Origin: Isoperla grammatica
Lineage: Eukaryota > Arthropoda > Insecta > Plecoptera > Perlodidae
Direction: 5' to 3'
Length of the DNA: 64,000 nucleotides
Assembly (NCBI GenBank): GCA_945910005.1
Contig: OX246748.1
Span: 12,081,051 to 12,145,050 of the forward strand
Shown here: one piece after another, positions 1 through 9,945 of the stretch
How positions within the stretch are numbered: the first letter of the stretch is position 1
Layout: each line of letters starts with the position of its first letter
Made by a program: the position numbers and the translations under genes
The notes under the pieces: generated by a model
Databases searched by the model: none
What the model saw: the letters and a program-made list of their open reading frames with translations, nothing else
Told to the model about the DNA's origin: nothing

Positions 1-375
1 CCAAGGCCCAGTTTTCGGAGCAAGGAATGTTTACGAAATATTGTCTTATAGTAATTATAAGTTATAACAGCCCATATAATGACTTTATAAAGGCTTTATG
101 TTATCATTAAAAAATTTCCCAAGTTGTTAGTAGGCCTATACTACTTCGAAACTTTTAAATGGGGAGTTTTTTTTTTAATCCGGAAACCTTCTCCCTTGAA
201 TACGCCACTGCTCCACTAACATGTGTATTTTAAATGAAACCATTCTAGTCCCCCCCCCCCCCCGTTCTTTATTTAAGAGAAAAGGGTAATTTTGACACAC
301 TCTTCGCCTCTAGAATACTTCACCCTACGTGACTATAAATAAAGTGTCCTACTACTTTGTCCACCCTTATTCCAG

Positions 376-567
376 GGTGAACGGCACTTTGGACACAATC
401 TCCGCCACTGGAATCTCCGGCCTCCTGATTGACAAGTTCCACGTCAACATCCTCCTACTCAAGGCCGACTTCGCGTTCACTCTGCCCTCTCTCGTCGTGC
501 GCGGGAACTACGACATCGACGGCGCCACCAACGATATTTTGTTCATCTTCGGTACCGGACCCTTCGA
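376..567 (+). CDS. JHBP/takeout-like protein, internal exon
   Basis: This exon encodes about 64 residues of a haemolymph juvenile-hormone-binding-protein (takeout/JHBP) domain. Members are usually secreted carriers that hold small hydrophobic ligands in a long beta-wrapped tunnel. The translation has the family pattern: an 'ISGL..DKFHVN' strand, then 'FTLPSLVVRGNYDIDG', then 'FGTGPFE', matching the usual 'P.L.LKG.Y..DG....L.G.GPFE' signature. It begins after a pyrimidine-rich stretch ending TTCCAG and stops before GTGAGT. It enters at phase 2 and leaves at phase 2, which fits the next exon. Earlier exons, including the signal peptide, lie left of the window. The family call rests on motif pattern only, and the ligand is unknown. 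Confidence 0.72.
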
Positions 568-1139
568 GTGAGTAACTCAACCGGGGAAGAGTGACTCTGC
601 TAGTCGTAGGAGACTCTGTCCCTTTCCCCCCACTGTTCCATTGAAGATTTCTCGTCCCATTTGACCCTGACCTCCCTTGATGGACTACCCTTATGACGAC
701 CCCCACGACGTGCAATGGATCTGATTCGGACATGTGACTTTTTGTCATCGTCGTCGTGTCCCCTAACATGTAAGAACTTGTCACTGGGTCATGTGGGGGA
801 TGTTTTCTGCACGTCGTGTGTTTTTATTTTTGTACTATTATGTTGGTTAACATTATTAATATAATTATATCAAATTCGTTTTAGGATTTCACGTTGCACG
901 TTTGAAAACACAGTAACAGTAAAGAGAAAAATGTATTGTCGTTCATGTTCCCTTTTCTATAGTAGTTTAGTTTGTTTTGCTGTTCCGTTGTATTTTGTGA
1001 TTTTATTTATTCACTGTTTTTCCTATTGTTTCATTGTAATTGTATAGTTTTATTTATTGCCCTCCTTTGTAAATCATTGTATAACTGAAAAGGATAGAAT
1101 ATCTTCGACTAAAAGCTAAACAAATCAAAAATAAAGAAT

Positions 1140-2108
1140 GTCAGATATAGTTCCGGGCTGTCTCGGAATTTGTATGTAATAATATGCGAAAACTAAAAAC
1201 ATATGGAGATACAAATTTACTATTAACAGTGTACTATGCACTTATCCAGTCACATCTTAGTTATGGATTAATAGTGTGGGGAAATTCATCCAAAACTAAT
1301 TTTCAGCGGATTTTTACTATGCAAAAGAAAGCCGTCAGATTAATAGGCAAATTTAAAAAAAGGAGCACCTGTAGAGGGCAGTTCAAACAGCTGAACATTT
1401 TAACACTTGCATGCCTTTACATATACAAACTAGTATTATTCTTTAAACAACATAGAGAGTACGACATAGCCAAAAACAGCAATAATCATGAACACAACAC
1501 AAGGAGTAAAAATGATGTATTTGTGGTATCTCATAGACTAGCTCTATATGAGAAAAGCCCCACATATGCAGGCTCAATTCTTTATGATAAACTTCCTGTC
1601 ACCATTAAAGAAAAACCAATAGATGAACTAAAAATCAAACTTAGATCTCTTCTCGTAGAAAAAGAATATTATTATATAGAAGATTTTATGGAAGACAAGC
1701 TTGGTTAATTGGTTAAGTGGAATCGTTTTAGAGTTGATATCAATGTGTTTTTGAGCCTAAAGAAATAAGTCTTCATGGCATCACTATATTTTATATATTA
1801 TATTTTATTCTATTTACTTCTAGCTTCTTGACATTAGTATTATTAGACTCACCATATCTGGTTGTGACAGCATGAGTATAGGTCTATATATAATGTGTGT
1901 GTGGATAGGCAATGTTATATGCATTACATGTTATTGCATCTTGTCTGTACTGTCGATTCCTATTTATATTAGGCCTATGTAATATCTCATGTTTTTTTTG
2001 TTTTTTTATGTGTTAACCTATATAACGTAAAAAAGATGTGTTTCAAACAATGTAATTTTGCTAAAGAAACAAGGCAAAATAAATAAAAAGAAATAAATAA
2101 ATAATAAA
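1140..2108 (+). mobile_element. 5'-truncated non-LTR retrotransposon (LINE)
   Basis: This is the 3' end of a LINE inside an intron of the JHBP-like gene. It contains the C-terminal part of the reverse-transcriptase ORF (1184-1708), about 350 bp of 3' UTR and an A-rich tail built on AAATAAATAA units (about 2078-2108). The 5' boundary is approximate. Just upstream (about 1056-1105) is a different short sequence, CCTCCTTTGTAA...GGATAGA, which also precedes (AAAT)n tracts at 13980 and 50250 and is probably another retroposon end. Confidence 0.7.
1184..1708 (+). pseudogene. LINE reverse transcriptase, C-terminal fragment
   Basis: These 174 open residues match the region after the RT domain of Jockey-superfamily ORF2 proteins. 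Recognisable pieces are 'YYALIQSHLSYGLIVWGNS', 'IFTMQKKAVRLIG', 'LNILTLACLYIYK', 'HNTRSK', 'SPTYAGSILYDKLP' and a terminal 'YYYIEDFM'. The endonuclease and the catalytic YADD-type region are absent because the copy is truncated at its 5' end, so it cannot act by itself. The reading frame is uninterrupted, which suggests a fairly young insertion. Confidence 0.75.
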
Positions 2109-2123
2109 TACATTGTGTTACAG

Positions 2124-2232
2124 ATTATCCGTGACCGGCGCAAAGGTTTCTGGGACAGGAAAAGCAGGACTCGTAAACGGATCTATTCGCGTGAAATCCT
2201 TAGACCTTGATCTGTCCCTCGAGAATTTCCAC
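2124..2232 (+). CDS. JHBP/takeout-like protein, penultimate exon
   Basis: This exon encodes about 36 residues including 'GTGKAGLVNGSIRVKSLDLDLSLENFH' in two overlapping blocks (G-T-G-K near its start, V-K-S-L-D-L-D-L near its end). It corresponds to the 'V.atGka.l....G.l.vksl.vdl.l....' part of takeout proteins. The acceptor is GTTACAG and the donor is CAC|GTAAGA. Phase 2 in (GA|A, Glu) and phase 0 out agree with the neighbouring exons. The intron before it holds a 5'-truncated LINE. Confidence 0.7.
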
Positions 2233-2477
2233 GTAAGAAAGTTTTCCATACTTCAGAATTCTTCCACCATTTTTGGATTTCTTTTATACGCTCGCTATAT
2301 TACTTCAATACAGTAATTTTTCACGTTGGATGAGCCTAAGAGGCTTCAAACTGTGGAATATGGCGTAAAACGGCGAAAATAACGTAAACAAAAATATATA
2401 TCTTAAGAACGCCACCGGCACATTGAGAAACAAGTTTCATGAGATGAATGAATGTTTCGAACACTACTGTATACACT

Positions 2478-2588
2478 ATAAACACGCACACGCATATGCA
2501 CACGCACACACACACACACACGCACATGCACACGCATACGCACGTGCACACGCACATACACACGCACACACACAAACGCACACAATAT
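2478..2588. repeat. (CA)n microsatellite
   Basis: An imperfect CA/CG-alternating tract (ACACGCACAC type) of about 110 bp within the JHBP-like gene. Open frames through it on either strand are repeat artefacts. Confidence 0.9.
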
Positions 2589-3769
2589 ATTTTAGAATAG
2601 AAACTTACCCATTTTCTGGTCCAAGTTTTGGTTCCTACCTCGTCACTATCCACAATAACTATTTTTGGATTTCTTTTATACGCTCGCTATATACTAAAAT
2701 ACAGTAATACTCTGTTAGGATTGTATCTAATGTCCAGTCAATGTAGTTGGTGACTCAAGCCGTGACAGTATCGATAATTCGTAGTCATCTAAACTAAATA
2801 GTTGTCCAAGTCCAAACAACAATGATCAACAATGAAAGTGACGTGTATTGAAGGCGGCAGTTGAGCTGTGATTGGCTGGCAGTTGATTACCAGAGACCAA
2901 TATTTAGTGCATACTTGGAGCTTTGAGATTTGCCCCCCATTAGGCCAAGCTGTGTGTATCTTGACAAAGGGTGTGACAATTATTAAGGGGGGCAGGGCGG
3001 AAGGGGGATAACCACATTTCTTCCATTCGCAAACAAATTTTATTTAATATTCTATATATAATATTGTGTTGTACCCACTCGCAGGTAAAAAAAAATACAA
3101 GAACTGATTTTCAATGGGGGGCATTGTACCATTTTTATTATGTGCCTCGTTGCTATGGTGGCTACCAAGTCACCGTTTAGTTTATACCGCTACCATTTAC
3201 GAACGAATTTAGGAAACCCCATCCCGAACGGGCAATCGGACATTGTACCTTCTCTATTAGAAGCAGGAATAAACAAAAACCCATACAACCAACGAGACAC
3301 CCTAAATCATAAAAATGTATGTGATTCGATAAGTATGTGTCAACGCTGGGGGGGGGGGGGGGGGGGAAACAACCCCTTAGGGTTTTAATTTTATTAACAC
3401 ACTCACTCTTTCAAACTCTCTTTCAAAATTTAAAATGATCTTGAAGTACCTGTTTACTTATATTATTAGAACTTAGCAAGAGGGAGCATTTGAAGGAGCA
3501 TTTGATTCTGTGGGTAATTATATAATTTTTACCTCTTTGCGTAATTATTCAGTCTATATCTGCAACAGGACCGAGGTCCCACTAGTGTGTTTAATATACT
3601 ATAATATGATGCTTGATGAATAATTATTTATGAGGAAGGGAGGAGGGGAAGCCTGGTACCGGCACGTAGCCTACTCTTGTCGAAAAGTACCAAGGGGCCA
3701 CCATCAGCTTTACGTCCCATCCGAAAGGACGGTGTCATTTACAGTTTCGAAATAGTTAAATAAATAAAT
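2589..3769. other. Intron of JHBP-like gene, no gene seen
   Basis: AT-rich intron with a poly-G run at about 3350-3366. A degenerate partial relative of the dispersed retroposon lies near 3090-3160, and a short repeat-like block follows at 3640-3740. No coding exon is visible. Confidence 0.6.
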
Positions 3770-4020
3770 AAAATAAATTCACGTTTAGAGTCTACCCACT
3801 CAGTAACGAAACTGATTTTCAGTGGGGGACTTTAATTTAAAGCGACTAAACCAACCCTGTAGGCTCCGAACACCATCGACAAGTGAGCGATAACCAATCA
3901 AAGATCGATTCAAATACGAAACATATGAATCAGTGATTGGACAGTGCGAACATCTGCGGACAAATGTCAGAATCAACAAGGCCGATTCTACTCGTTGGCC
4001 GATTCATAACAACTTTGAAG
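3770..4020 (-). repeat. Dispersed retroposon, copy 1 of 3
   Basis: About 245 bp nearly identical to 14735-14995 and 43316-43570. Shared landmarks are GTCTACCCACTCAGTAAC, CAGTGGGGGACTTTAATT and GTGAGCGATAACCAATCAAA. On the plus strand each copy begins with AAATAAATAAATTCAC, which read on the minus strand is a (TTTA)n 3' tail. The other end differs between copies, as expected for 5'-truncated retroposons. Confidence 0.75.
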
Positions 4021-4101
4021 CTAGAAATCACGTATAAATCGAACCCTCATGACGCGCCACGACTAAAGCGTGTTGTTGTTGTTGTTGTTGTTGTTGTCTA
4101 G

Positions 4102-4299
4102 GTGGACATCCAGCATCTGATGGACGACGACGAGGTGTCCGACTTCATCAACGAGATGATCAATGACCTCGTCCCCTACCTCATGGTCCAATACAAGGAG
4201 CTCGTCGAGACCGCTCTCGCCTCCTTCCTCGTGGACTTCATCAACGGCAAACTGGGGGGCACCCCCGCGTATGACGTCATCGCCAGGGAACTCCATTGA
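4102..4299 (+). CDS. JHBP/takeout-like protein, last exon
   Basis: This is the C-terminal exon: 65 residues and a TGA stop. It encodes the long amphipathic alpha helix that runs through the core of JHBP/takeout proteins ('FINEMINDLVPYLMVQYKEL' and following, ending 'VIARELH'), matching the usual '..flNe....i.pel.p.i...l......' end. It joins the previous exon in phase 0 (CAC|GTG). The acceptor is unusual because the tract before the AG is a (GTT)n microsatellite (about 4070-4096) rather than a mixed pyrimidine run. A dispersed retroposon copy lies just upstream in the intron. Confidence 0.75.
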   Translation: MDIQHLMDDDEVSDFINEMINDLVPYLMVQYKELVETALASFLVDFINGKLGGTPAYDVIARELH

Positions 4300-5130
4300 C
4301 CTTGAAACTACAGCTTATATGCCGTTTTCACTCTCTATTCGACCCTTGGGGACTAGATTTGGTTCCAATCTAAGAAACACCAGCTGCCAATCACTAACTT
4401 CAAAGGGAGGCGATGGTATTGTGGAGACCATAAATGTCAATCATCCTAATTATTCAGTACCTTCTTAGCCGGTACCGACGGCTGAATCCTCGTTGCAAAA
4501 ATATGAGACCACAGATAACAAATTAACTACGTGTGATGAGACGTTAAGCCCAAATATCAATCAATCAATCACCGACGGCTGAATGTGAAGAATGTCGCCT
4601 CGACTCGACTACGGACGGGTATCGCTCCCTGTATTTTTGGGAAGGTCCCCTTTTTGTAACTGTGTGTCCACCCCGTTGACTGCCGTATGAGATTTTAGAC
4701 AAGGTTGACATTTACAACTGTCAACAAAGGAGGTGACGGCTAAGTCTCATTTTGAATGTAGTGACTGGCAGGGTGCTTCTTAGGTTGGCACGCAGAGTAG
4801 ATTTCTGGCAAATCAATATTACGAATTTTTTTAGCCCTTTTGTAAGATCCTCTTGGAGCGAAACCCGTTTTATGAGTGAGATAGGAAGAGCGCTTCCCCC
4901 AACCAACCCCAACCAACTGTCGTTGTAAACCTTTCACTATCCATTTCAATGAATGTTTATGGGCTCCATTGCATGGGTGCTACAGATTATTACTATTGCA
5001 ATTGACTTATATGACTGCAAAACTCACGAGCCGGCTTACCGACACCTGGTCCCATTGTTATCAAACATAAGGCAAACATTTTAAAAGCCCATCATGCCGG
5101 GCCAAACCCATTACTTTATTGGTTGAAGAT
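4300..5130. other. 3' flank of JHBP-like gene, no gene seen
   Basis: Downstream sequence of the takeout-like gene. No further coding region is recognised. Confidence 0.5.
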
Positions 5131-5137
5131 GAGTTGT

Positions 5138-5671
5138 CAGAAGATGTATTTAGCGACAAAAGGAGTTGTCGGGGTATAAAACCTTGCATTTAGCGACAAA
5201 AGGAGTTGTCAGGGATATAAAACCTTGCATTTACCGGCAAAAGGAGTTGTCGCGGTATAAAACCTTGCATTTATAGCGACAAAAGGAGTTGTCGGGGTAT
5301 AAAACCTTGCATTTAGCAACAAAAGGAGTTGTCGCGGTATAAAACCTTGCATTTAGCGACAAAAGGAGTTGTCGCGGTATAAAACCTTGCATTTAGCGAC
5401 AAAAGGAGTTGTCGGGGTATAAAACCTTGCATTTAGCGATAAAAGGAGTTGTCAGGGGTATAAAACCTTGCATTTAGCGACAAAAGGAGTTGTCGCGGTA
5501 TAAAACCTTGCATTTAGCGATAAAAGGAGTTGTCAGGGGTATAAAACCTTGCATTTAGCGACAAAAGGAGTTGTCGGGGTATAAAACCTTGCATTTAGCG
5601 ATAAAAGGAGTTGTCAGGGGTATAAAACCTTGCATTTAGCGACAAAAGGAGTTGTCGCGGTATAAAACCTT
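5138..5671 (+). repeat. 40-bp minisatellite, about 13 copies
   Basis: The tandem unit is about 40 bp: GCGACAAAAGGAGTTGTCGC, then GGTATAAAACCTTGCATTTA. The first half is a perfect 7-bp stem (GCGACAA/TTGTCGC) around a 6-nt loop, and the second half contains TATAAAA. Variant units (GATAAAAGG...GTCAGGGG, GTCGGGG) keep most of the pairing. There are no unique spacers between repeats, so it is not a CRISPR-like array. Confidence 0.9.
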
Positions 5672-5699
5672 GAGTGTAATTCTTTTCGCAGTCCCCAGA

Positions 5700-6233
5700 T
5701 AGAGTCGAATAGAGCAATGAAACCATAGACTAATACAGACCTCAGATCCTCATCTCACCACTTCCATACACACTGTTTCAACGGAAATCAACAGATTTCT
5801 GGAGTTATTTTCATGTTCGTAAAGACAGTTTTCTGCCGAGTAGTGTGCACAAGCGTCGTACCCGATGTGTTTGGAATGTCCAGCTAACCAATACACGATC
5901 ATAATTTAACAATAACATCGGTACTTCCTTGTGTAATCTACCCTAAACATATTTGTTACCTTCCTCGTTCTCAGGATCCAGAAGAGAGAGAATAATAACT
6001 GGTGGTTTCTCATTCCCATGTAGAGAAGGCTTAACTCCCTTAATTATAGACTACGCACTGATATTTATTTTTCTACTAATCGTTCTATACGAGGTACTTG
6101 TTTCCTATAATGCCTTGATGTATTCAAGTGTCCTTATGGTAATTATTCTATTCTATCCACAATACTGATTTATAAATAAATAATTATAAAAAACTATGTA
6201 TTTAAGTTATTTCTAACTTACAACTCCTTACAT
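5700..6233. other. Intergenic stretch with a segment shared with 29 kb
   Basis: AT-rich sequence. Positions 5737-5815 closely match, in the same reading frame, part of the small ORF on the minus strand near 29220-29310 (TCAACGGAAATCAACAGATT shared). No complete gene is seen. Confidence 0.5.
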
Positions 6234-7080
6234 GAAGGGCGCCATTCCATAACGTAGTAAGTGCCAAAAAAAAAGTTTTTCAGGAGGAGGTTTTTTCTGC
6301 ATGGGAACGAAAGAAGTCTAGGCCTATGCCTAGTGAAGGCCCTTAAGATCCCTAGCTCCTAACATGGACAAAATTATGGCACAATACAAAACTAGACCCC
6401 TACAATCCTCCTACAATCACACTAACTAACGCCTAGGCTAGGTCTAGCATGGGTATCCTACTTAGATAGATGTTATTTTAGGTTATGTAGGCCTAATGGA
6501 TACTAACCTCATTTGGTGGGTCCTTTTCCATTATAAGTCTCTTTTTGGTATTAGAATGCTCTTCTCCAGAGTTTCTAGCTCTCTTCCTCAAAATTTTCCC
6601 CCACATTTCAGGGGATTTTTCCTTTTTTTCCCCCTCCAGACTTCATTGTTATTGTCCATGATGGGTTTTGGCACTTACCACCTTATGACACTTCAACAAC
6701 AAAGCATCTAGGTGGGGGGTTTGCGTGCGATCTGAGGCGCACCCCCTTGAAGGCGTCGGTGCCTGACACGATGTGCCAATAATCCAACCAAAATTGCGAG
6801 TGTTATTAGAAGCGGCTAATAGGGCGAATGCAACTAGGAGTTGCGAAAATATGAGGCGACTGACAAGACCGCAGGACGGTCGGTTAGTTCGCACACTGGC
6901 CACCGGGCGCGCGCCAAGAGTCAACGAGCGAGGCGCACTTTTGGCGCTGGCTTCAAGTCACACGAACGCACACGCGCACATGGAGATAGATAGATATGTG
7001 TTTATCGTAGCTAGCAGCTAGTCACAGGAAATTAATGGATATGTCCGCGCCGACGCGGATGGGGGACGCCGGTCGCGGCC

Positions 7081-9945
7081 TTAAACGCGCGGCGGAACCG
7101 ACGAAGAGGCACAGGGGACCCGTGGCGGGGCGGGAGCCCCCGGCAGAGGAGACGTGGCGACGGCGGGTGGCGGTATATCCCGGGGTCCCGTGGTCGGCGG
7201 CAGCGGAGAGGCAGCACGCACCCGCGCCCTCTTCGCGGGTGGCTCGATTGGATGCGGGTAGTCGGGCCGGCGCGGGGCGGGAGGCGGAGCAGACGCCGCA
7301 GCGAGGGCGCGAATTAGAGGGTTGCCACTATCGGCGGTGCGAGTGAAGAAGGAGGACGCGAGTGTGGCGAGGTAGTCGCCCACCAAGGGGACGCCCAGGT
7401 CGTTGTGTACGTCGGCCATTCGAGTGGACCTCGGGACCTCCGCAACAAGACGGAGTACCTTGTTTTGGAGTACTTGCAGCCGTCGGATGTGCGACTCGGC
7501 ACAAGAGGACCACACGGGGGCAGCGTAACTAAGCGCAGGCCGCACAACGGACGTGTACAGTCGCAGTTTCGTCGCCGGTGACATCGAGGCGCTACGGAGG
7601 AGCGGATACAGGGAGGCCAACTTGCCCGTCCCCTTGGCGACGGCGGCGGCGACGTGCGGCCCGAAGGTGAGGCGGCGATCGAGCAGGACACCGAGGCACT
7701 TGGAGACGCTAGACCAGATGACGTCCTCGCCGTGGAGGCGGAATGGTGCCGGCTCCGGCCCATGGGAGCGGTGGAAGAGGGTAGCGCACGTCTTGGAGGC
7801 GTTGAGTCCCATGCGCCACAAGGTGTACCAGTCCGCGGCGCCGTCGAGAGCAGCTTGACCACGCGCAACGGCCACTTCGGGAAGGGAGGCGGTGGCTACC
7901 GCCGAGACGTCATCCGCGAAGAAGAAGTAGGTGACACCAGGGGGAGGTGGCGGGAAATCATGAGTGTAGACATTGAAGTAGAAGGGCGCCAGAACGGAGC
8001 CCTGGGGCACCCCAGCCCCGATGGGCCGCGCGGAGGAGGTGGATCCCCCCCGCTGGACGAAGAAGGAGCGGCGGCGGAGGTAAGAGCTCGTGAGCCGCAC
8101 CAGGTAGTCCGGGAAGTCCAAGGCGATGAGTTTGTGGAGTAGGCCCTCGTGCCAAACGCGGTCGAATGCCTTGGAGACATCGAGGAAAACACCGACAGCC
8201 GCCTGTTGTTCAGCCCACGCTGCGCGGATCGTTGCAACGACGCGGGCGACCTGGTGGACAGCTGAGTGGCCCGCGCGGAAGCCGAACTGGGCGGGCGGGA
8301 GAAAGTCACGGTCGTCAGCGTGACGTTGGAGCCGCGCAAGTATCACTCTCTCGAACATCTTCGAGAGAATGGAGAGAAGGCTGATAGGGCGGTAATTGCC
8401 CGGGTCTCGGGGGGACTTTCCCGGCTTGAGGAAGGTGATGACCTTCGCAACCTTCCACGCCGCCGGGAAATGCTGCAGGCGGAGGCAGGCGTTGAAGATT
8501 GCGAGGAGGAGGTGGGCGGCGTTGTCAGGCAAGGCAGTGATCATTTGCCCCGTGACGCGGTCTGGTCCCGGAGCCTTGCGGGGCGGAAGTTCTCGCGCGA
8601 TAGCCGCCATCTCCGCCATCGTGCACAGGGCGCCAGCAGGGACGTCGCACGGGGCCGGGAGCGCTCCAATGTGGGACGCGACGGCATCAGCGATGGCTGG
8701 AGAATCCACGGTGGGGCAGTTAGGCTGGAAGGAGTCCTCCAGAGCGTCGGCGAGTGCGGTGGCTTTCTCGTCGGGGCCGCAAGCAAGACCCTGGCGGCCC
8801 GCGATGGGCGGATCAGGGTGGGGCTGGCGCTGCAGGGTGCGCGCCATCCGCCAGACAGAGTTGCCTTCGAAGGAAAGGTCGGCCACAGCGTCATCCCATT
8901 TGTCAGCACGATACGCGGAAATGTCAATCCGTAGCTGCGAGCAGGCCCTGTTGAGCGCCCGCCGGAGATCGGGAGTGCGCGATCGCTGCCAACGGCGGCG
9001 AAGGGCATTTTTGGCGGCGACCGCACGTTGCAGGCGAACCGGAAGATCGAAGATCGTCACCCGTTTGGCCGTGCGCGTTGGCACGGCCGTCTCGACGCCA
9101 CGATGGATGGCGAACGTGAGGCTGTGGAGGGCCGAGTCAACCGCCGCTTCCGTGGGAAGGGGGGGTGGGGCGGACGGGAGCGCGGTCTGGACCGAGGAGG
9201 TGAAGGTACTCCAGTTCGCCGCCTTAAAGTCGAGGAATGTCCGAGGGGGTGACGTGAGAAGTTTGTCTCCGACGCGGATGAGGAGGGGGTTGTGGTCGGA
9301 GGTCAGCGCAGGGACCGACGCGACGTCGTATGAGCAGCGGACACGGGAGAGGAGGACAACGTCAAGGACGTCAGGCGTGTGGGGCGGCACAAATGGGAAG
9401 TGAGTGGGGTCAAGGGGGCCAGCCACCACGTAGTCGTGGAGTTGGGCGTGGGCGAAGAGGGCGTCCCCTCGGCGGTTGGAGACCGCGGAGTGCCACGATG
9501 GGTGTTTTGCGTTGAGGTCACCCGCCACGATGGTAGGGGTAGGGCTGGAAGTCAGGGCGTTGAGGTCCCCGTCCGTGAGCGTCCCGGATGGAGGTCTGTA
9601 GACTGAGAAGAGGCGGAGAGGGCCGCTAGGGAGGCGAACTTCGATGGCGGTTGCCTCGACGTGGCGCAGCGGTGGGACCGGCACCTCAACGTGTTGGACC
9701 CGAGAGTCGACCAGGATCGCCGTCCCCCCGCCGCAGCGACGTTGCGCCCCAGGTCGGTCGGTGCGGTAGACGGTATGATTGGCCACTTTCCAAACAATGC
9801 CTGGGTGAAGATGGGTCTCGGAGAGGAGGGCAATGGAGGCCCCGTGCTCGCGCATGAAGAGAAGTAGTTCCGGAGTTTTTGCCTTAATACCCCCATTGGC
9901 ATTCCAGGCAACGATGCGGAGGCCAGGTCCTTTTCTAGGGGGCAT
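7081..9945 (-). CDS. Jockey ORF2, endonuclease-reverse transcriptase
   Basis: This enzyme nicks the target DNA and copies the element RNA at the nick. The 954-residue frame opens with an AP-type (EEP) endonuclease: 'LRIVAWNANGGI', 'LLSETHL', 'VAGDLNAKHPSW' and 'ALTSDHNPLLIRV' hold the catalytic Asn, Glu, Asp and His positions. The reverse transcriptase follows: 'PRKAPGPDRVTGQMI', 'NYRPISLLSILSKMFERV', 'LDVSKAFDRVWHEGLL', 'GVPQGSVLAPFYFNVY' and the catalytic 'FFFADDVSA' near residue 675. No RNase H domain follows, as is usual for Jockey. The ATG sits inside the ORF1 terminus (ATGCCCCCTAG), so translation may depend on termination-reinitiation. No stops or frameshifts are seen. The C-terminus is Pro/Ala-rich. 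Confidence 0.93.
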   Translation of the reverse strand: MPPRKGPGLRIVAWNANGGIKAKTPELLLFMREHGASIALLSETHLHPGIVWKVANHTVYRTDRPGAQRRCGGGTAILVDSRVQHVEVPVPPLRHVEATAIEVRLPSGPLRLFSVYRPPSGTLTDGDLNALTSSPTPTIVAGDLNAKHPSWHSAVSNRRGDALFAHAQLHDYVVAGPLDPTHFPFVPPHTPDVLDVVLLSRVRCSYDVASVPALTSDHNPLLIRVGDKLLTSPPRTFLDFKAANWSTFTSSVQTALPSAPPPLPTEAAVDSALHSLTFAIHRGVETAVPTRTAKRVTIFDLPVRLQRAVAAKNALRRRWQRSRTPDLRRALNRACSQLRIDISAYRADKWDDAVADLSFEGNSVWRMARTLQRQPHPDPPIAGRQGLACGPDEKATALADALEDSFQPNCPTVDSPAIADAVASHIGALPAPCDVPAGALCTMAEMAAIARELPPRKAPGPDRVTGQMITALPDNAAHLLLAIFNACLRLQHFPAAWKVAKVITFLKPGKSPRDPGNYRPISLLSILSKMFERVILARLQRHADDRDFLPPAQFGFRAGHSAVHQVARVVATIRAAWAEQQAAVGVFLDVSKAFDRVWHEGLLHKLIALDFPDYLVRLTSSYLRRRSFFVQRGGSTSSARPIGAGVPQGSVLAPFYFNVYTHDFPPPPPGVTYFFFADDVSAVATASLPEVAVARGQAALDGAADWYTLWRMGLNASKTCATLFHRSHGPEPAPFRLHGEDVIWSSVSKCLGVLLDRRLTFGPHVAAAVAKGTGKLASLYPLLRSASMSPATKLRLYTSVVRPALSYAAPVWSSCAESHIRRLQVLQNKVLRLVAEVPRSTRMADVHNDLGVPLVGDYLATLASSFFTRTADSGNPLIRALAAASAPPPAPRRPDYPHPIEPPAKRARVRAASPLPPTTGPRDIPPPAVATSPLPGAPAPPRVPCASSSVPPRV

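Noticed and set aside
2423..2707. Frames through the (CA)n repeat
   Set aside because: His/Ala and Val/Cys repeats are simply the translated dinucleotide repeat.
5138..5671. Regularly spaced repeats resembling a CRISPR array
   Set aside because: Repeats are directly adjacent with no unique spacers, and the window is eukaryotic.
7553..9867. Many plus-strand frames across 7.0-11.6 kb
   Set aside because: They are antisense shadows of the GC-rich Jockey ORFs, where stops are rare in every frame.
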